The notes under the pieces are model-generated. The model saw nothing but the letters and a program-made list of their open reading frames with translations. It was not told the origin of the DNA and searched no databases. A stretch of 64,000 nucleotides of DNA from Epiperipatus broadwayi (taxonomy: Eukaryota; Onychophora; Udeonychophora; Euonychophora; Peripatidae). The number at the start of each line of letters is the position of its first letter. Position 1 is the stretch's first letter. The position numbers and the translations under genes were made by a program. The stretch is from NCBI GenBank assembly GCA_028023455.1, contig JAQFVV010007284.1, positions 1 to 64,000 of the forward strand. Reading direction: 5' to 3'. This document shows, one piece after another, positions 37,146 through 47,420 of the stretch.

Positions 37146-37705
37146 GGCAGTAATTACACTGAAAAAAAAAAAATAAATGTGTTGCTTTGATACACATATA
37201 ATCAACTACTTAAAGTTTTATTTGGTCTGTGGGTAATTTTTAATAATTTATTTTTGTTATAATTTAAATCAGTTTTGTTTATAATCACATATATCACAAA
37301 TATAATTTTGGTATGTACCCATTAAGCATTGACATTATATATTTATGGCAAATATTGTATTTTAAAACCTATTCAATACTTTAACAAAGTTAAAGAAAGC
37401 AGAATAGGAAGCCTTATCATGGAAACAGAAAGTAAAACAAAAGTCAATGCTAGTTAGCATTTAGACCATAAAACTTCTTGAACGGTATAAAGTTGAGGAA
37501 AATGGTTTGAAAGCTTACGTTTTTTAATAGTAATATGTTTTGAATTACATAATATTTAGTAATATTATTACATAATAATATTTAATAGTTTACTTTTAAG
37601 AAATACAGTCTTAAATAAACAAAGTTTAATTTTCAGTATTGTTATATTATATTTGAAATAGAATCTGAGAGATGGCAGCACTATCTTATAATTAAAATTT
37701 TTTTA
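37146..37705. other. Non-coding AT-rich DNA
   Basis: Nothing recognised between the LINE and its internal fragment. Confidence 0.5.
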
Positions 37706-37945
37706 AAGTTTTCTCATATATTTTGGCTGGAAGAATTGCAAAATGGATGGAAGAAAATAGTGTAGTTGAGGAAATGCAAGGAGGTTTTAAATCAGATAGG
37801 CGTATAGGAGATAGTTTATTTGTAGTTACACAACTTATGGATATGAGTTTTATAAATATAGAGAAGATATATGATAGAATAAATAGAAATAGATTATGGG
37901 TAAGTTTAGCAAATTTGGAAATGGATGAAGCTTTAGAGGATATTC
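37706..37945 (+). mobile_element. Internal RT fragment of LINE family 1
   Basis: AGRIAKWMEENSVVEEMQGG through FINIEKIYDRINRNRLW to LANLEMDEALEDI matches 35318-35590. It lacks about 28 bp present in the larger copy between DMS and FIDIE, so FINIE follows directly in frame. Both ends are cut inside the RT, which ordinary 5' truncation does not produce. Confidence 0.8.
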
Positions 37946-38359
37946 ACATCACATCAGATTAAAAAAATGAACAATTTAATTCATATTGGAAATATGTACA
38001 TATGCTTTATTGTATAATACAACTTTGAAAAAAAAAAATAGAAAGTGTGATTAAGTACAACAATAGAAAATAAATCCACTAGTAGTACAAATCAACCATC
38101 AATGTAATTATATTCTATCCATGATATATGTCAACTAATAAAACTAATAATCATTTTATTGTATTTTAATCACACTTTATTTCTAAAAAGTAACATTTTA
38201 CATTCTGAAGCTAATCATTAAACAAATCAGCCTTTAGAATATGGAAGAAAAAGAGAGAATTTTTAAAGGCGTCATTTTAATAATTTGTTGAGTTGTTATT
38301 ATAAGTTTTCTTTATTCTCAAATATTGATTGGTGTATTGAAAAAAATAAATAAGAGCGG

Positions 38360-38485
38360 TTAATGCGAGATAGAGAGAGGGAGAGGGGAGGGGAGAGAGG
38401 GAGGGAGGGAGAGAGACGGAGAGAGAGAGACAGAAAGAGAGGGGGGAAGAGAGAGGGCGAGGGAAAGAGAGAGGGAGAGGGAGTG
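38360..38485 (+). repeat. GA-rich low-complexity tract
   Basis: About 125 bp of almost pure purine (GAGAGGGAGAGG-type), just left of a CTAT array. Such tracts can form triplex DNA; no function is implied. Confidence 0.85.
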
Positions 38486-38647
38486 CAAGTTATTCACGAT
38501 ATTTATGATTTTGAAAAAAAAGTAAAATAAATAAATATTAAATATGATGCATGATCTTGTATTTATCTGCTTAACTGTAGATCATCCTATCAATACGTCT
38601 ATTTATATATCAAGCTATCTGTCTAACAATCTACCTACCTATTTGCC

Positions 38648-38925
<278 letters not shown>

Positions 38926-40480
38926 ATTGAAATGCTTTGCAGTGTAATGTTAAATATAGCGATTTGTTACGCTAATATTTTAAGATTAAATTTGAAGTGA
39001 TATACTTTTATGTAGTTGTGGATTTTCAAATTCAGACAATCATCAAATATTGGTCAGTAAAGAATATACAGCAATTCGTATTTGGACTACAAAATTCCCC
39101 CAAATAATCAGGGTTGGTTAAGCAATGATCTGATAATATATTGCAGACTTATCTCTGCAGTGGTTAGTGTTGTTATTAGTTTTTTAATGAGTTGAAATTT
39201 TTACTTCAACAAGAAAGTTCACACATAAACAAAATTGATTAGTTACTTAATGCATACACATAACGCAATTATTAATCAACTAGTCGGTATATCATTAATG
39301 TATAATTTGATTAATTAAATTGTAAAATAGTTAATTTGTTACGATTTTATTCTCAGGGGAATTTAAATCTCTTCTTTTCTGATTGTAACTGGTTTCAATG
39401 AAGCGGACTGACTAATCATTGAAGAAAGAAACAATAAAAGTTATTCTCAGAAGAATTTCTGGGTTATTTTCATTGATAATTTTATTAATCAATGCTGATG
39501 TCAAAGTGTTGTGATCTGTGGATAATAAAGATAAAAGTAATAAACATGTTTCAAAATTATAATTTGAGATTTTAAATAAATAAATAAGCATTTTTAAATT
39601 GATATTATCTACTTTGTTGTAATAAATATTTCAAAATACATGGTTTATTAAAAATATCACAATGTTTTGTTATATAGTGGTAGCACATTTGTCACCTACT
39701 CATATACAATCTGGATTTGAATCTCGGTAGGTAAAACTGAAAAAAATAATTTTCAGGCTTCAATCAGCATATATATATATATTTAAAATAAACAGAACCC
39801 AGCCAATCTCACTAATTTTTAATACCAGTTTATATATGGGTATCTAATTTTTCTTAGCTAAAAAATAGAAAGCACACACATCTTCATCTCCCAGTACCTT
39901 TGGCTAAACTTTTATCTCCCAATATCTCCTGGTGAATGACAAGTTTAATGAATAATATCTTCTTCACTTTTCTTTTATGGCCGCTGTTATAGATTTTCGT
40001 GTTTTTGTAGATTATAAAAAGATCTTTTTTGCATTTTTATATATAATTCTAAATTTTGTTCTATTAAATTTATAAAGATGATGATGATGAAAACGAATAT
40101 ATAGCATAAACATCTCATTGAAGTTTATGATGCTAGAGTTCTAATTACTGAGATAGTTACAATTACCACCAGAATCTGCTAACAAGGGCATCTCATAGAG
40201 TTATCATGTTTTAAGAAAGTTAAATTTAAATTAAAGCAACAATTTTTTCACCATATTAATTCATTGTAATAAATTAAACCATTCACAATGATTACTTTAT
40301 CTTTTACTGTTTATTATTTGAGTGATTACAATTAAAATTGATTTATCTATCAATATATTGTGAGAATATTTTCTTTTGTTTTCAAATAACTTTACATTAA
40401 CTTGCTCTGTCTGTGTATGCTTCTGTCTATGTATACACATTTTTAAATTTTTAGCAATGAAAAAAATTCATTCCCATTTA
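38926..40480. other. Non-coding AT-rich DNA with one tRNA-like piece
   Basis: No coding sequence supported. The tRNA-like stretch at 39674-39740 is listed separately. Confidence 0.5.
39674..39740 (+). repeat. tRNA-like segment
   Basis: TATAGTGGTAGCACATTTGT (A box-like) followed 40 bp on by CTGGATTTGAATCTC (B box-like). Probably a SINE head or tRNA relic. Confidence 0.4.
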
Positions 40481-40537
40481 GAACTTGAATCCACACTCTT
40501 ACACTTCACAAGAAAACTCCTTAACAACTGAGCCAAC
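40481..40537 (-). repeat. tRNA-like segment
   Basis: Minus strand GTTGGCTCAGTTGTTAAGGA (A box and D-arm) and GTGGATTCAAGTTC (B box). Acceptor stem and anticodon loop are not convincing. Confidence 0.45.
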
Positions 40538-40714
40538 AAAAATAGTTTCCTAAATAAAATTTTGTTATATTGATTAACTCATACTTAATTAATTAAATTA
40601 ATTAATTAGAATAAAATATATATATATCTGATGGAAATATTACATTTGAAAAATAAAATTTTATTAATATTGATTTAATTCATAATTAATTTAATTAATT
40701 AAAAACCCAATACA

Positions 40715-41225
40715 TTAATATTTTATAGACAATAATCCCAGTGCATAATGCTATACTGAAATAAATATACAAATATTAAATCACCCCCACATGGTTAAGA
40801 AATCCAGTACCACCCTCTGTGAACTAATATATAAATACAAACTGTAATGTATTTATATATTAGTTCACAGAGGGCAGTATTGGTTTCTTAATGAAGTTAT
40901 GGAAGAATAAATATAAAAAAATGATTATACAGAAAGTGAATTATTGGTTTTTAATTGGGAAAAGATAAAGGGGATTTAAATATAGAGATTATAGAGTTGA
41001 CAAAGATTATGTTGTGAAAATGGGATAGAGCAGAATATGGGAAAATTTAGAGTGGGGAATGGAAAATAAAGTGGATAACAGGTTTATCTGGACATAACTG
41101 CTGAGATATTCTTGACTTCATTTAAGGAGAAGCCACAATACATCACATCACATTTCATGGGGTGATTTAATATTTGTATATTTATTTCAGTATAGCGTTA
41201 TGCATTGGGATTATTTTCTACACAT
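40715..41225. mobile_element. Foldback element interrupted by a LINE fragment
   Basis: The left arm 40715-40835 is the inverted copy of a right arm that is split into 40853-40903 and 41159-41225. Shared sequence: TATTAGTTCACAGAGGG, TTGGTTTCTTA, then GGGTGATTTAATATTTGTAT and CAGTATAGC. Between the two right-arm parts lies LINE family 1 3' sequence. A third direct partial copy without the LINE is at 41428-41505. Confidence 0.75.
40904..41158 (+). mobile_element. 3' fragment of LINE family 1 nested in a foldback
   Basis: GGAAGAATAAATAT.. ATTATACAGA.. TTGACAAAGATTATGTTGTG and the 3' UTR ..GGGGAATGG, ending CATCACATCACATTTC, match 36865-37140. About six bases of the target (CCATGT-like) are replaced at the junction, so the insertion was not a clean duplication. 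Confidence 0.78.
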
Positions 41226-41427
41226 TTATGTTAGGTGGTTTAAAGATTAAAATTACTAATGTTTAATGTCTTTATATAATAATAATAAAACATATTTGTA
41301 GCAAAAAGTTAAGACCGTTGCTTGTTAAAATTTCAAGTTCTTTGTTTGAGTTGGTTCGTATTCCAGTATTTAAGATCTACTATAAGTGGTATTATTTTGA
41401 TCTGGCTACTTTGAAATACAAACTCTA

Positions 41428-41510
41428 ATGTGTTTATATATTAATTCATAGAGAATGTTACTGGATTTCTTAACCATGTGGGGTGATTTAATATTTGTAT
41501 AAATTATATA
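41428..41510 (+). repeat. Additional half copy of the 40.7-kb foldback
   Basis: ACAAACTCTAATGTGTTTAT, then TTCTTAACCATGTGGGGTGA and TTTAATATTTGTATA: the uninterrupted right-arm sequence. It shows what the LINE insertion site looked like. Confidence 0.72.
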
Positions 41511-41737
41511 TAGTAGATGATCACATGATGTTTAAATTTAGAATTCATTTGTTAGAGAATGTAATTTTTATTTATACATCTTAATATTTATTATAATTTT
41601 TGTCTGATATTTTTATAGTTTTAACCATTTGTTTAAATAATGTGTAAATATGAATAAAAAATTTAAAAAAAAATGTAGATATCCAACTTTTATGTAGATA
41701 TCCAACTAAAAAATAGAAAAATAACAAATAATCTATT

Positions 41738-41965
41738 TCTCAGTTAATTTGCCATTCTTGGAAAATATTATAGATTATAATACAATTGAAAATTGCAGGA
41801 ATATTGTCATTTCATAGAAGCATTTGAGACTGAAATAAATCATAAAAATTGAAAAGCCTCAAATGCTTTTATGAAATGTTAATATTTCTGTAATTTCCAA
41901 TTGTTTTATAACAAGTCTAGATTTTTAAGATCTCTGATATTTTCTAAGAATGGCAAATTAACCAA
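41738..41965. mobile_element. Palindromic MITE-like element
   Basis: Arms of about 95 bp: GTTAATTTGCCATTCTTGGA (left) against CTAAGAATGGCAAATTAACC (right), and TTCATAGAAGCATTTGAG against CTCAAATGCTTTTATGAA near the centre. No coding content. Confidence 0.75.
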
Positions 41966-42289
41966 AAAGTGGATTACTTTGTTTTTTTTTCTTCTACTTT
42001 TTAATCAGCTATTTACATAAAAATATTACTTAAAAATTTTTTTTTAACATATTATTTAACCTTCAGTTATGGTTGTTCAGAATTAGATTATTAGTATTCA
42101 ATATGTTAGTAATTATAATTATAAATTGAACATGTACAAATCATAAATATGGTTAGTGATTTGTTGTTTAAAGTATTTAATAAATGAAATGATCATATGT
42201 TATATAAGCAAAATACTTACTCAGATATATATTCATCAAAGAGCATGTGTTTGCATATTCATATCACCATCATTATAATTTTTACTATT

Positions 42290-42715
42290 ATCAATTCATT
42301 GCAGAATAAAAATTGTTCCAAATTTAATCCTGTTTTTCAGATTCATAATGTCATTTTCTCTTTTCCATATCATTCCAATAAGTTTCCTCATCTCATTCTC
42401 TCATCTCTCACATGATCTTATTCTAAATATTTTAAATTCTTTTGGAACTTATTTAAGATTACAACTGTTTATTTATTGTTATCTCTTTTGGAAATATGTC
42501 CAGCTCAGTCCCATTTCATCTTTTTAATTTTTCATTAATATTGATGATACTCAATTTCTTTCTCTGAACTTCACTTTTGATCTGTTGCATGCACCTTTCA
42601 ATACATTGTTTTGTGTTCTGAAGTTTCTATATTGCTCTTCTATTAAGTATCAAAGTCTCAGATTTACATGTCAGCATTAGTAACACGCATGCATTAATTA
42701 CCTTTAATTTTTAAC
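42290..42715 (-). mobile_element. Degenerate RTE-like LINE 3' fragment
   Basis: Minus-strand counterpart of 22556-22935 and 60755-61175: AAATATGTCCAGCTCAGTCC, GTTCTGAAGTTTCTATATTG, TATTAAGTATCAAAGTCTCA on the plus strand are the antisense of the conserved RTE C-terminal region. Reading frame destroyed. Confidence 0.65.
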
Positions 42716-43084
42716 ATGTTGGTTACTTCTACCAAAGTACTCCATCCAAGTTTAAATCAATGATTGATTTCTTTACATGAGTCATATGCAGTAGTAGGAC
42801 CTATGTTTAAATCTGTTTTATTAAACTGAGATTTTTTTTTAATCTGAATTAATCATTAATTTCCACAATATATCCAAATTTAAATTTATAATTAATTTAC
42901 ACATATATATTAAACTATAAATGCAAATAGCTATACCACAACCAGATCTTAAAATAAACCAACAGATTATTAGCATTTCATTAGTAACATGAAGATACTA
43001 ATTGAAAGTTCATTTATTAACAAAATTTAAGATTTTAAATAAACTATGAATGGCAACAATTTACTAAAAAAGATTAAATAGAGG

Positions 43085-43215
43085 GATTTGAACTCAGGAT
43101 TTTTCGGTCTATTTATTCTCCACTTTATCTTAAGCAATGGATAGACATGACCACACACATGTAAAAAAGATACAAGATCTCCAATATATGTATAGATTGA
43201 AAAGTTCTGAGATCA
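43085..43215 (-). repeat. Family C tail copy starting at the hammerhead
   Basis: Minus strand starts within ATACATATATTGGAGATC, that is, in stem III or at the cleavage site of the family C hammerhead. It continues through ACATGTGTGTGGTCATGTC to a B-box-like GAGTTCAAATCCC. The sequence 5' of the hammerhead is absent. Confidence 0.55.
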
Positions 43216-43269
43216 AACCCTCTATTCACATAATAGGAAGCAGTCAGTATAAGCAAATGACATTCTACC

Positions 43270-43415
43270 TTAGAATTAAAACAGATTAAGATTAAAACTG
43301 CCTAGAAGTTTTTAATAAACTCCTGATCTTTCAATAGCCTACTTAACAAAGTTTATTTAATACTTCTAGACAATTTTAACCACAATCTGTTTTAGTCAAT
43401 TACTGTCACTCCTAG
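43270..43415. repeat. Foldback repeat
   Basis: AACAGATTAAGATTAAAACT..CTAGAAG..AATAAAC is inverted as GTTTATTTAATACTTCTAGA..ACAATCTGTT, arms of about 42 bp. Confidence 0.6.
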
Positions 43416-43541
43416 TGTATTTAAAATCTTAGACCCTAATTATAAGCAGATTTGCAGCTAATGTCTGAGTGTTGCCTTGATAACTGATTGATGATATTCT
43501 ATTGATTAGTTTAAGTTTTGCCTGTGATGATGCTATATATA

Positions 43542-44026
43542 TATGAAAAACAAAAAACACAAGTTAAAAACTTGCATACGCTTGCATTTATGACAATAGA
43601 TGGCGTTATACCAAAAACACCTTCAAGCGTTTGTTTACATAAACGTCAGAGCGAGTATTTCACTATCTCTAACTTAATTTCCACCTTCATATCATGGTTT
43701 CAAGCTATTTGCTATCATCAGTGAAGGACAGGATTAAGAAACTAGATCTAAAACACAAACTCTGAGCGTTTAAGAAACAGTTTCTATTCAGCTTGCAAGC
43801 GTGAATCTTTTAGATACGTAATGTCTTTAAACTCAGCATCGCATGCCAGATAGCTACATGGGTCTGATATCAGTTCAGCATCACCACATAGTAGAAGTCT
43901 CTGCAATATATATCATTGCAAGAAAGACCTCAAAGGTACATTTATGAAAAACAAAAAACACAAGTTAAAAACTTGCATACGTTTGTATTTATGACAATAG
44001 ATGGCGTTATACCAAAAACACCTTCA
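43542..44026 (-). repeat. Family B retrozyme-like dimer (401-bp period) with hammerhead
   Basis: An 84-bp block (TATGAAAAACAAAAAACACA.. to ..CCAAAAACACCTTCA) occurs at 43542-43625 and 43943-44026, nearly identical, giving one complete 401-bp monomer and the start of the next. The monomer carries a minus-strand hammerhead at 43684-43727. In minus orientation the element begins TGAAGG at 44026, next to an AT tract. TGAAGG is also the 5' end that cleavage of its own hammerhead would make. No coding capacity. Confidence 0.75.
43684..43727 (-). ncRNA. Hammerhead ribozyme, family B
   Basis: Minus strand: CCTTCA (43722-43727), CTGATGA (43715-43721), stem II AGC..GCT flanked by a T-T mismatch, GAAAC (43697-43701), CATGAT, A, TGAAGG (43684-43689). 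Stem I is a perfect six-pair helix with a sequence different from families A and C. Stem III is one pair plus a C-A mismatch around CATG. Confidence 0.68.
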
Positions 44027-44039
44027 TATATATATATAT

Positions 44040-46320
44040 ATTGTAATGGTACAGAGAAACTGAGGTACACCTGGGATGATGGAAAACCATCATTATCCCA
44101 AATAAAACAAAATATAAAATTAAATATAAAAAGAATGAATGGATGTATATAATGAATAGGAGCATAAGAGATCAGCAAGACTATCAATAAGTTCACCAAC
44201 ATTACAGAGATAAAATCAACAGTCAACCTTGTGATTGGATATGAAAGTGGTCCAATAAACCAGGCTAATTATTCAGTCCTTTTCAAGCTTGGGCAGAAAC
44301 TTTAAGTTCTAATTCATAAGAATATAATAATTAAAAAGTAATGCTGGAATACTAAAGCATGCTGATCATCATCAATGCCTTCTGACTACTTAATACCATT
44401 AATGTATTGGCCAACTATAACCTTAATTTTTAATAATAAAAACCTAAATAAAATGTGCAAATATTTTAAAGGGTATCTCTTTGTAGTAACCAGGAACATC
44501 ATCATCTTGATGTCCATAACACTAAACGTCGATCCCAATCTATATAATTAACCATTATGCATGAATCCAGCTCAGTGAATGATAATTCTATAACTGTTAC
44601 TGTGAGCAAGAGATAATATTGTAACAGTCAAATATGTGCATTTGCACAACAAAACCTAGAACTTTGATAGATCATCCTAAGGCCGACCAGGTTTACAGTG
44701 ATGGAAGCCACGGCTCTGGCCTAACTCTAGTTCCTCTACCATTGCTCATAGACTTGCAACCTTACAAATGACACAGCTGAGGTCACAGCAGGATTTTTCT
44801 TCTTCACGTGCCACAGTAGCTCAACAGTAGCACACAAGATGGGTAACAATGGGTATTTTATATAGCATATCTATATAGGTATCATGTGGCACACTTATCA
44901 TTATTAATTATATATAAAATTTCAATAAATTATAAAGCTAATTACTAAAGTTTAAATAATAGTGAGTCGGTGAGCAAGACTAAGACAAGAAACTAGAGTA
45001 AATTTAAAATCAATTTAATAAATTCAATGTAACAATAAATCAAAACATTATTATAGTAATCAAGTTTTGGACTTCACACACAGGTGATTCAGGGATATTA
45101 CAATTCAATGGGGTTTACATGTAAGCGATGCATTATCAGTAATAATTTTGGATGTACAGATTTACGCAGTTTGGTTTACATATATAAGTTAGTTTACTTA
45201 TAAGTGATTTCAACTTTCTGGTATGATTAATAAAGTTTGGAGGTTTTGCATTTCCGTTTTACATATATATGTTAATAGCCTCATATCGCACACAGGTGAT
45301 ATTATGTAGGTTACAACTAATTATTTATTTGGCTATACATATATATCTCTAACATTTGCAGATGATAAAATTATAATACATTAAAATTTTGCATGAGCAG
45401 AATTTTAATTTAGAACGATTTGACTTTGTTCACGGTTATCTATGCCAGGTTTATGCTATACTAGGACTTAGATTTGCCATATTAGCAGAAGTGATAATAA
45501 ATTTTGTAAAGAACATAATTTAACTAGCATGAATACTTTAATATATTCTCTACACAGTAATATGCAATTTAGATTGGATTCTAGTCAGATCAATGCTGAA
45601 TTAACTATTAAAATGGTGAGTTGAACTGACTAATGGAAGTTAGACTTCAGATACTAGTGCGTAAAGAAAAACATATAACTCTGAGCCTTATTTGCATCTC
45701 ATATGTGCCTTATTCATGGGATTTTTACCAAGTAATGGTTTCCTGCGACCGATTCTCATTGCTGTGGTATAAGAGGCCTTTTAGTCCAGCAGATCGAGCA
45801 ATTTATATAAGAATATAGGAGTCTTACACTCTGGATGAGTCTCATGCTCCATGTAAAATAAGCAGAATGGGTTGGCCTGTACCAGTCACCATCTGAAGAG
45901 GATAATTGCCCGAACTAAAGGTAATGGTGCAGTGCGATCTCATGCGACCATTAAAGAAGTACAGCAACAAGAAAATATGCCGTAGCATTTCGTAAGGACA
46001 CATATACCACTGACTTCATAATCATATTTAAAAATTAAGACACTAAAGTACAAGTTTGTTTCATGTAACTACCCCACATCAGTTCATGTTATAGTACTCT
46101 TAATAATACTATTTAGGGAATTTATAAATCCAATCTACAAAGCTATCTATTTAGGCTTTGATTTAATTAGCTTAAGGAGGATTACAGCATATGGGGAGTT
46201 AAAATATAAACTTATAGATTTATGCTGTATTTTTATCACTTTAACTAAATATTTGTTCAAAATATTAACTTAAAAAGCAAATCTATCTTAAGGTGATGAT
46301 ATGTTTGTAATGATTTTTAA
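44040..46320. other. Unassigned stretch, partly less AT-rich
   Basis: 44680-44840 and 45630-45990 have more G+C than their surroundings (GGCCTGTACCAGTCACCATC, GCCACGGCTCTGGCC) and look like decayed transposon or single-copy sequence. No domain is recognised in any frame; the 61-residue frame at 45633-45818 is not convincing. CACACAGGTGAT recurs at about 45078 and 45292. Confidence 0.4.
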
Positions 46321-46329
46321 TTCTAGACC

Positions 46330-47010
46330 TTTTATCCTTTCCAAAACCATCTTTTATCACCACTTAACTACAAAACTATGAGTCTTAAACTGAAAACACC
46401 TTAATGTTTTCAATCCAAGCCCATTAGCTTATATAGCCACATAGATCTGAACTCAGTTCAGTAACCATACATTTTAGTGTCTTTAGTTCTTTAATAACCA
46501 TAGCCACCATTATCCTATTAGGCAATACGTATAGTGAGTTTTGCCTGTTTTAACGACAGTTATACACAAGCATAAGAGGTAATGGTCATGTGATGTTTAT
46601 TGGCTTAAAACCAATCCTGCTTAATAGGATAGTGGTGACTATGGTTATTAAAAAACCAAAGACACCAAAATGTATGGGTACTGAACTGAGTTCAGACCCA
46701 TGTGACTATATCAGCTAATGGGCTTGGATTGAAAATATTAAAGTGTTTTCAATTTAAGAATCATAGTTTTGTAGTTAAGTGGAGATAAAAGGTGATTGCT
46801 GGAGGGTTGCATTAGATCCTAATATCTAGGTGCAGTGCTCTCAGATCCAAGGCTCCTCACTGACGAAGGTTACAAGCCAAAAACTAGTCTGGGGATATTG
46901 GATGAGTAGGCACTAGATGGGGATTTTATGCACAAGCCTTTTGGCATCCATTGATTATTCTAGCTTGCTGTGTGTGGCAATATGTATAGTGAGTTTTGCC
47001 TGTTTTGTGA
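46330..47010 (+). repeat. Family A unit, plus an inverted partial copy
   Basis: One plus-oriented monomer of 454 bp is delimited by GTATAGTGAGTTTTGCCTGT at 46529 and 46983. The left flank 46345-46528 is the inverted copy of 46575-46780 (CAAAACTATGAGTCTTAAAC; CCACCATTATCCTATTAGGC), so monomer and flank form a foldback. The junction differs from that at 12.3 and 27.3 kb. Confidence 0.75.
46854..46895 (+). ncRNA. Hammerhead-like motif, family A (G12 changed)
   Basis: TCCTCA, CTGACGA (N7=C allowed), AGGTTACAAGCCA, then AAAAC instead of GAAAC, TAGTC, TGGGGA. The loss of G12 should inactivate it. Confidence 0.52.
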
Positions 47011-47189
47011 ATATGTTGTAATTAAACATTTTATGTTTTTTTGTATAAAAAAAAATTATGATTGGGTTGATTAAATGGAAAATTGGAAACTTAAAAAAAA
47101 AAAAAAAAGTTTATAATGAGAAATTACTCAATACGGTAAAACGTTGTTTTTTAAGACTTTAATTATCACTTCTAATTTTATTGTGTTTT

Positions 47190-47420
47190 CATTGCGGTTT
47201 GACGCAGTTAGTAGAATGTCCTAGAACCGATTTTGGCATTGTCAGTTCTGGCACTTAAACTTCTTATGAACTCCCAAATAATAAAGCCTCATGTGTTTTT
47301 TTTTGCCCTGCGCAGTTTGACGTGGTTGGTAGAATGTCCGACTTAGGATCGGGAGGTTCCGGGATAGATTTTAGTGCGCAAACTTCTTACAAACTCCCCA
47401 GCAATAAAGCCATATGTGTA
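47190..47420 (+). repeat. Tandem pair of a tRNA-like SINE unit, 118-bp period
   Basis: TTTGACG..GTTGGTAGAATGTCC, AACTTCTTA..AACTCCC and AATAAAGCC appear at 47198 and 47316. In the second, better unit, GACGTGGTTGGTAGAATG resembles a D-arm/A box and GGAGGTTCCGGGATAG lies near a B-box position. Each unit ends AATAAAGCC(T/A)..ATGTG. Confidence 0.6.

Noticed and set aside
43518-44152. Two similar frames (YEKQKTQVKNLHT..) as a small gene pair
   Set aside because: The similarity is the 401-bp repeat of family B; frames end at repeat boundaries or in (TA)n.
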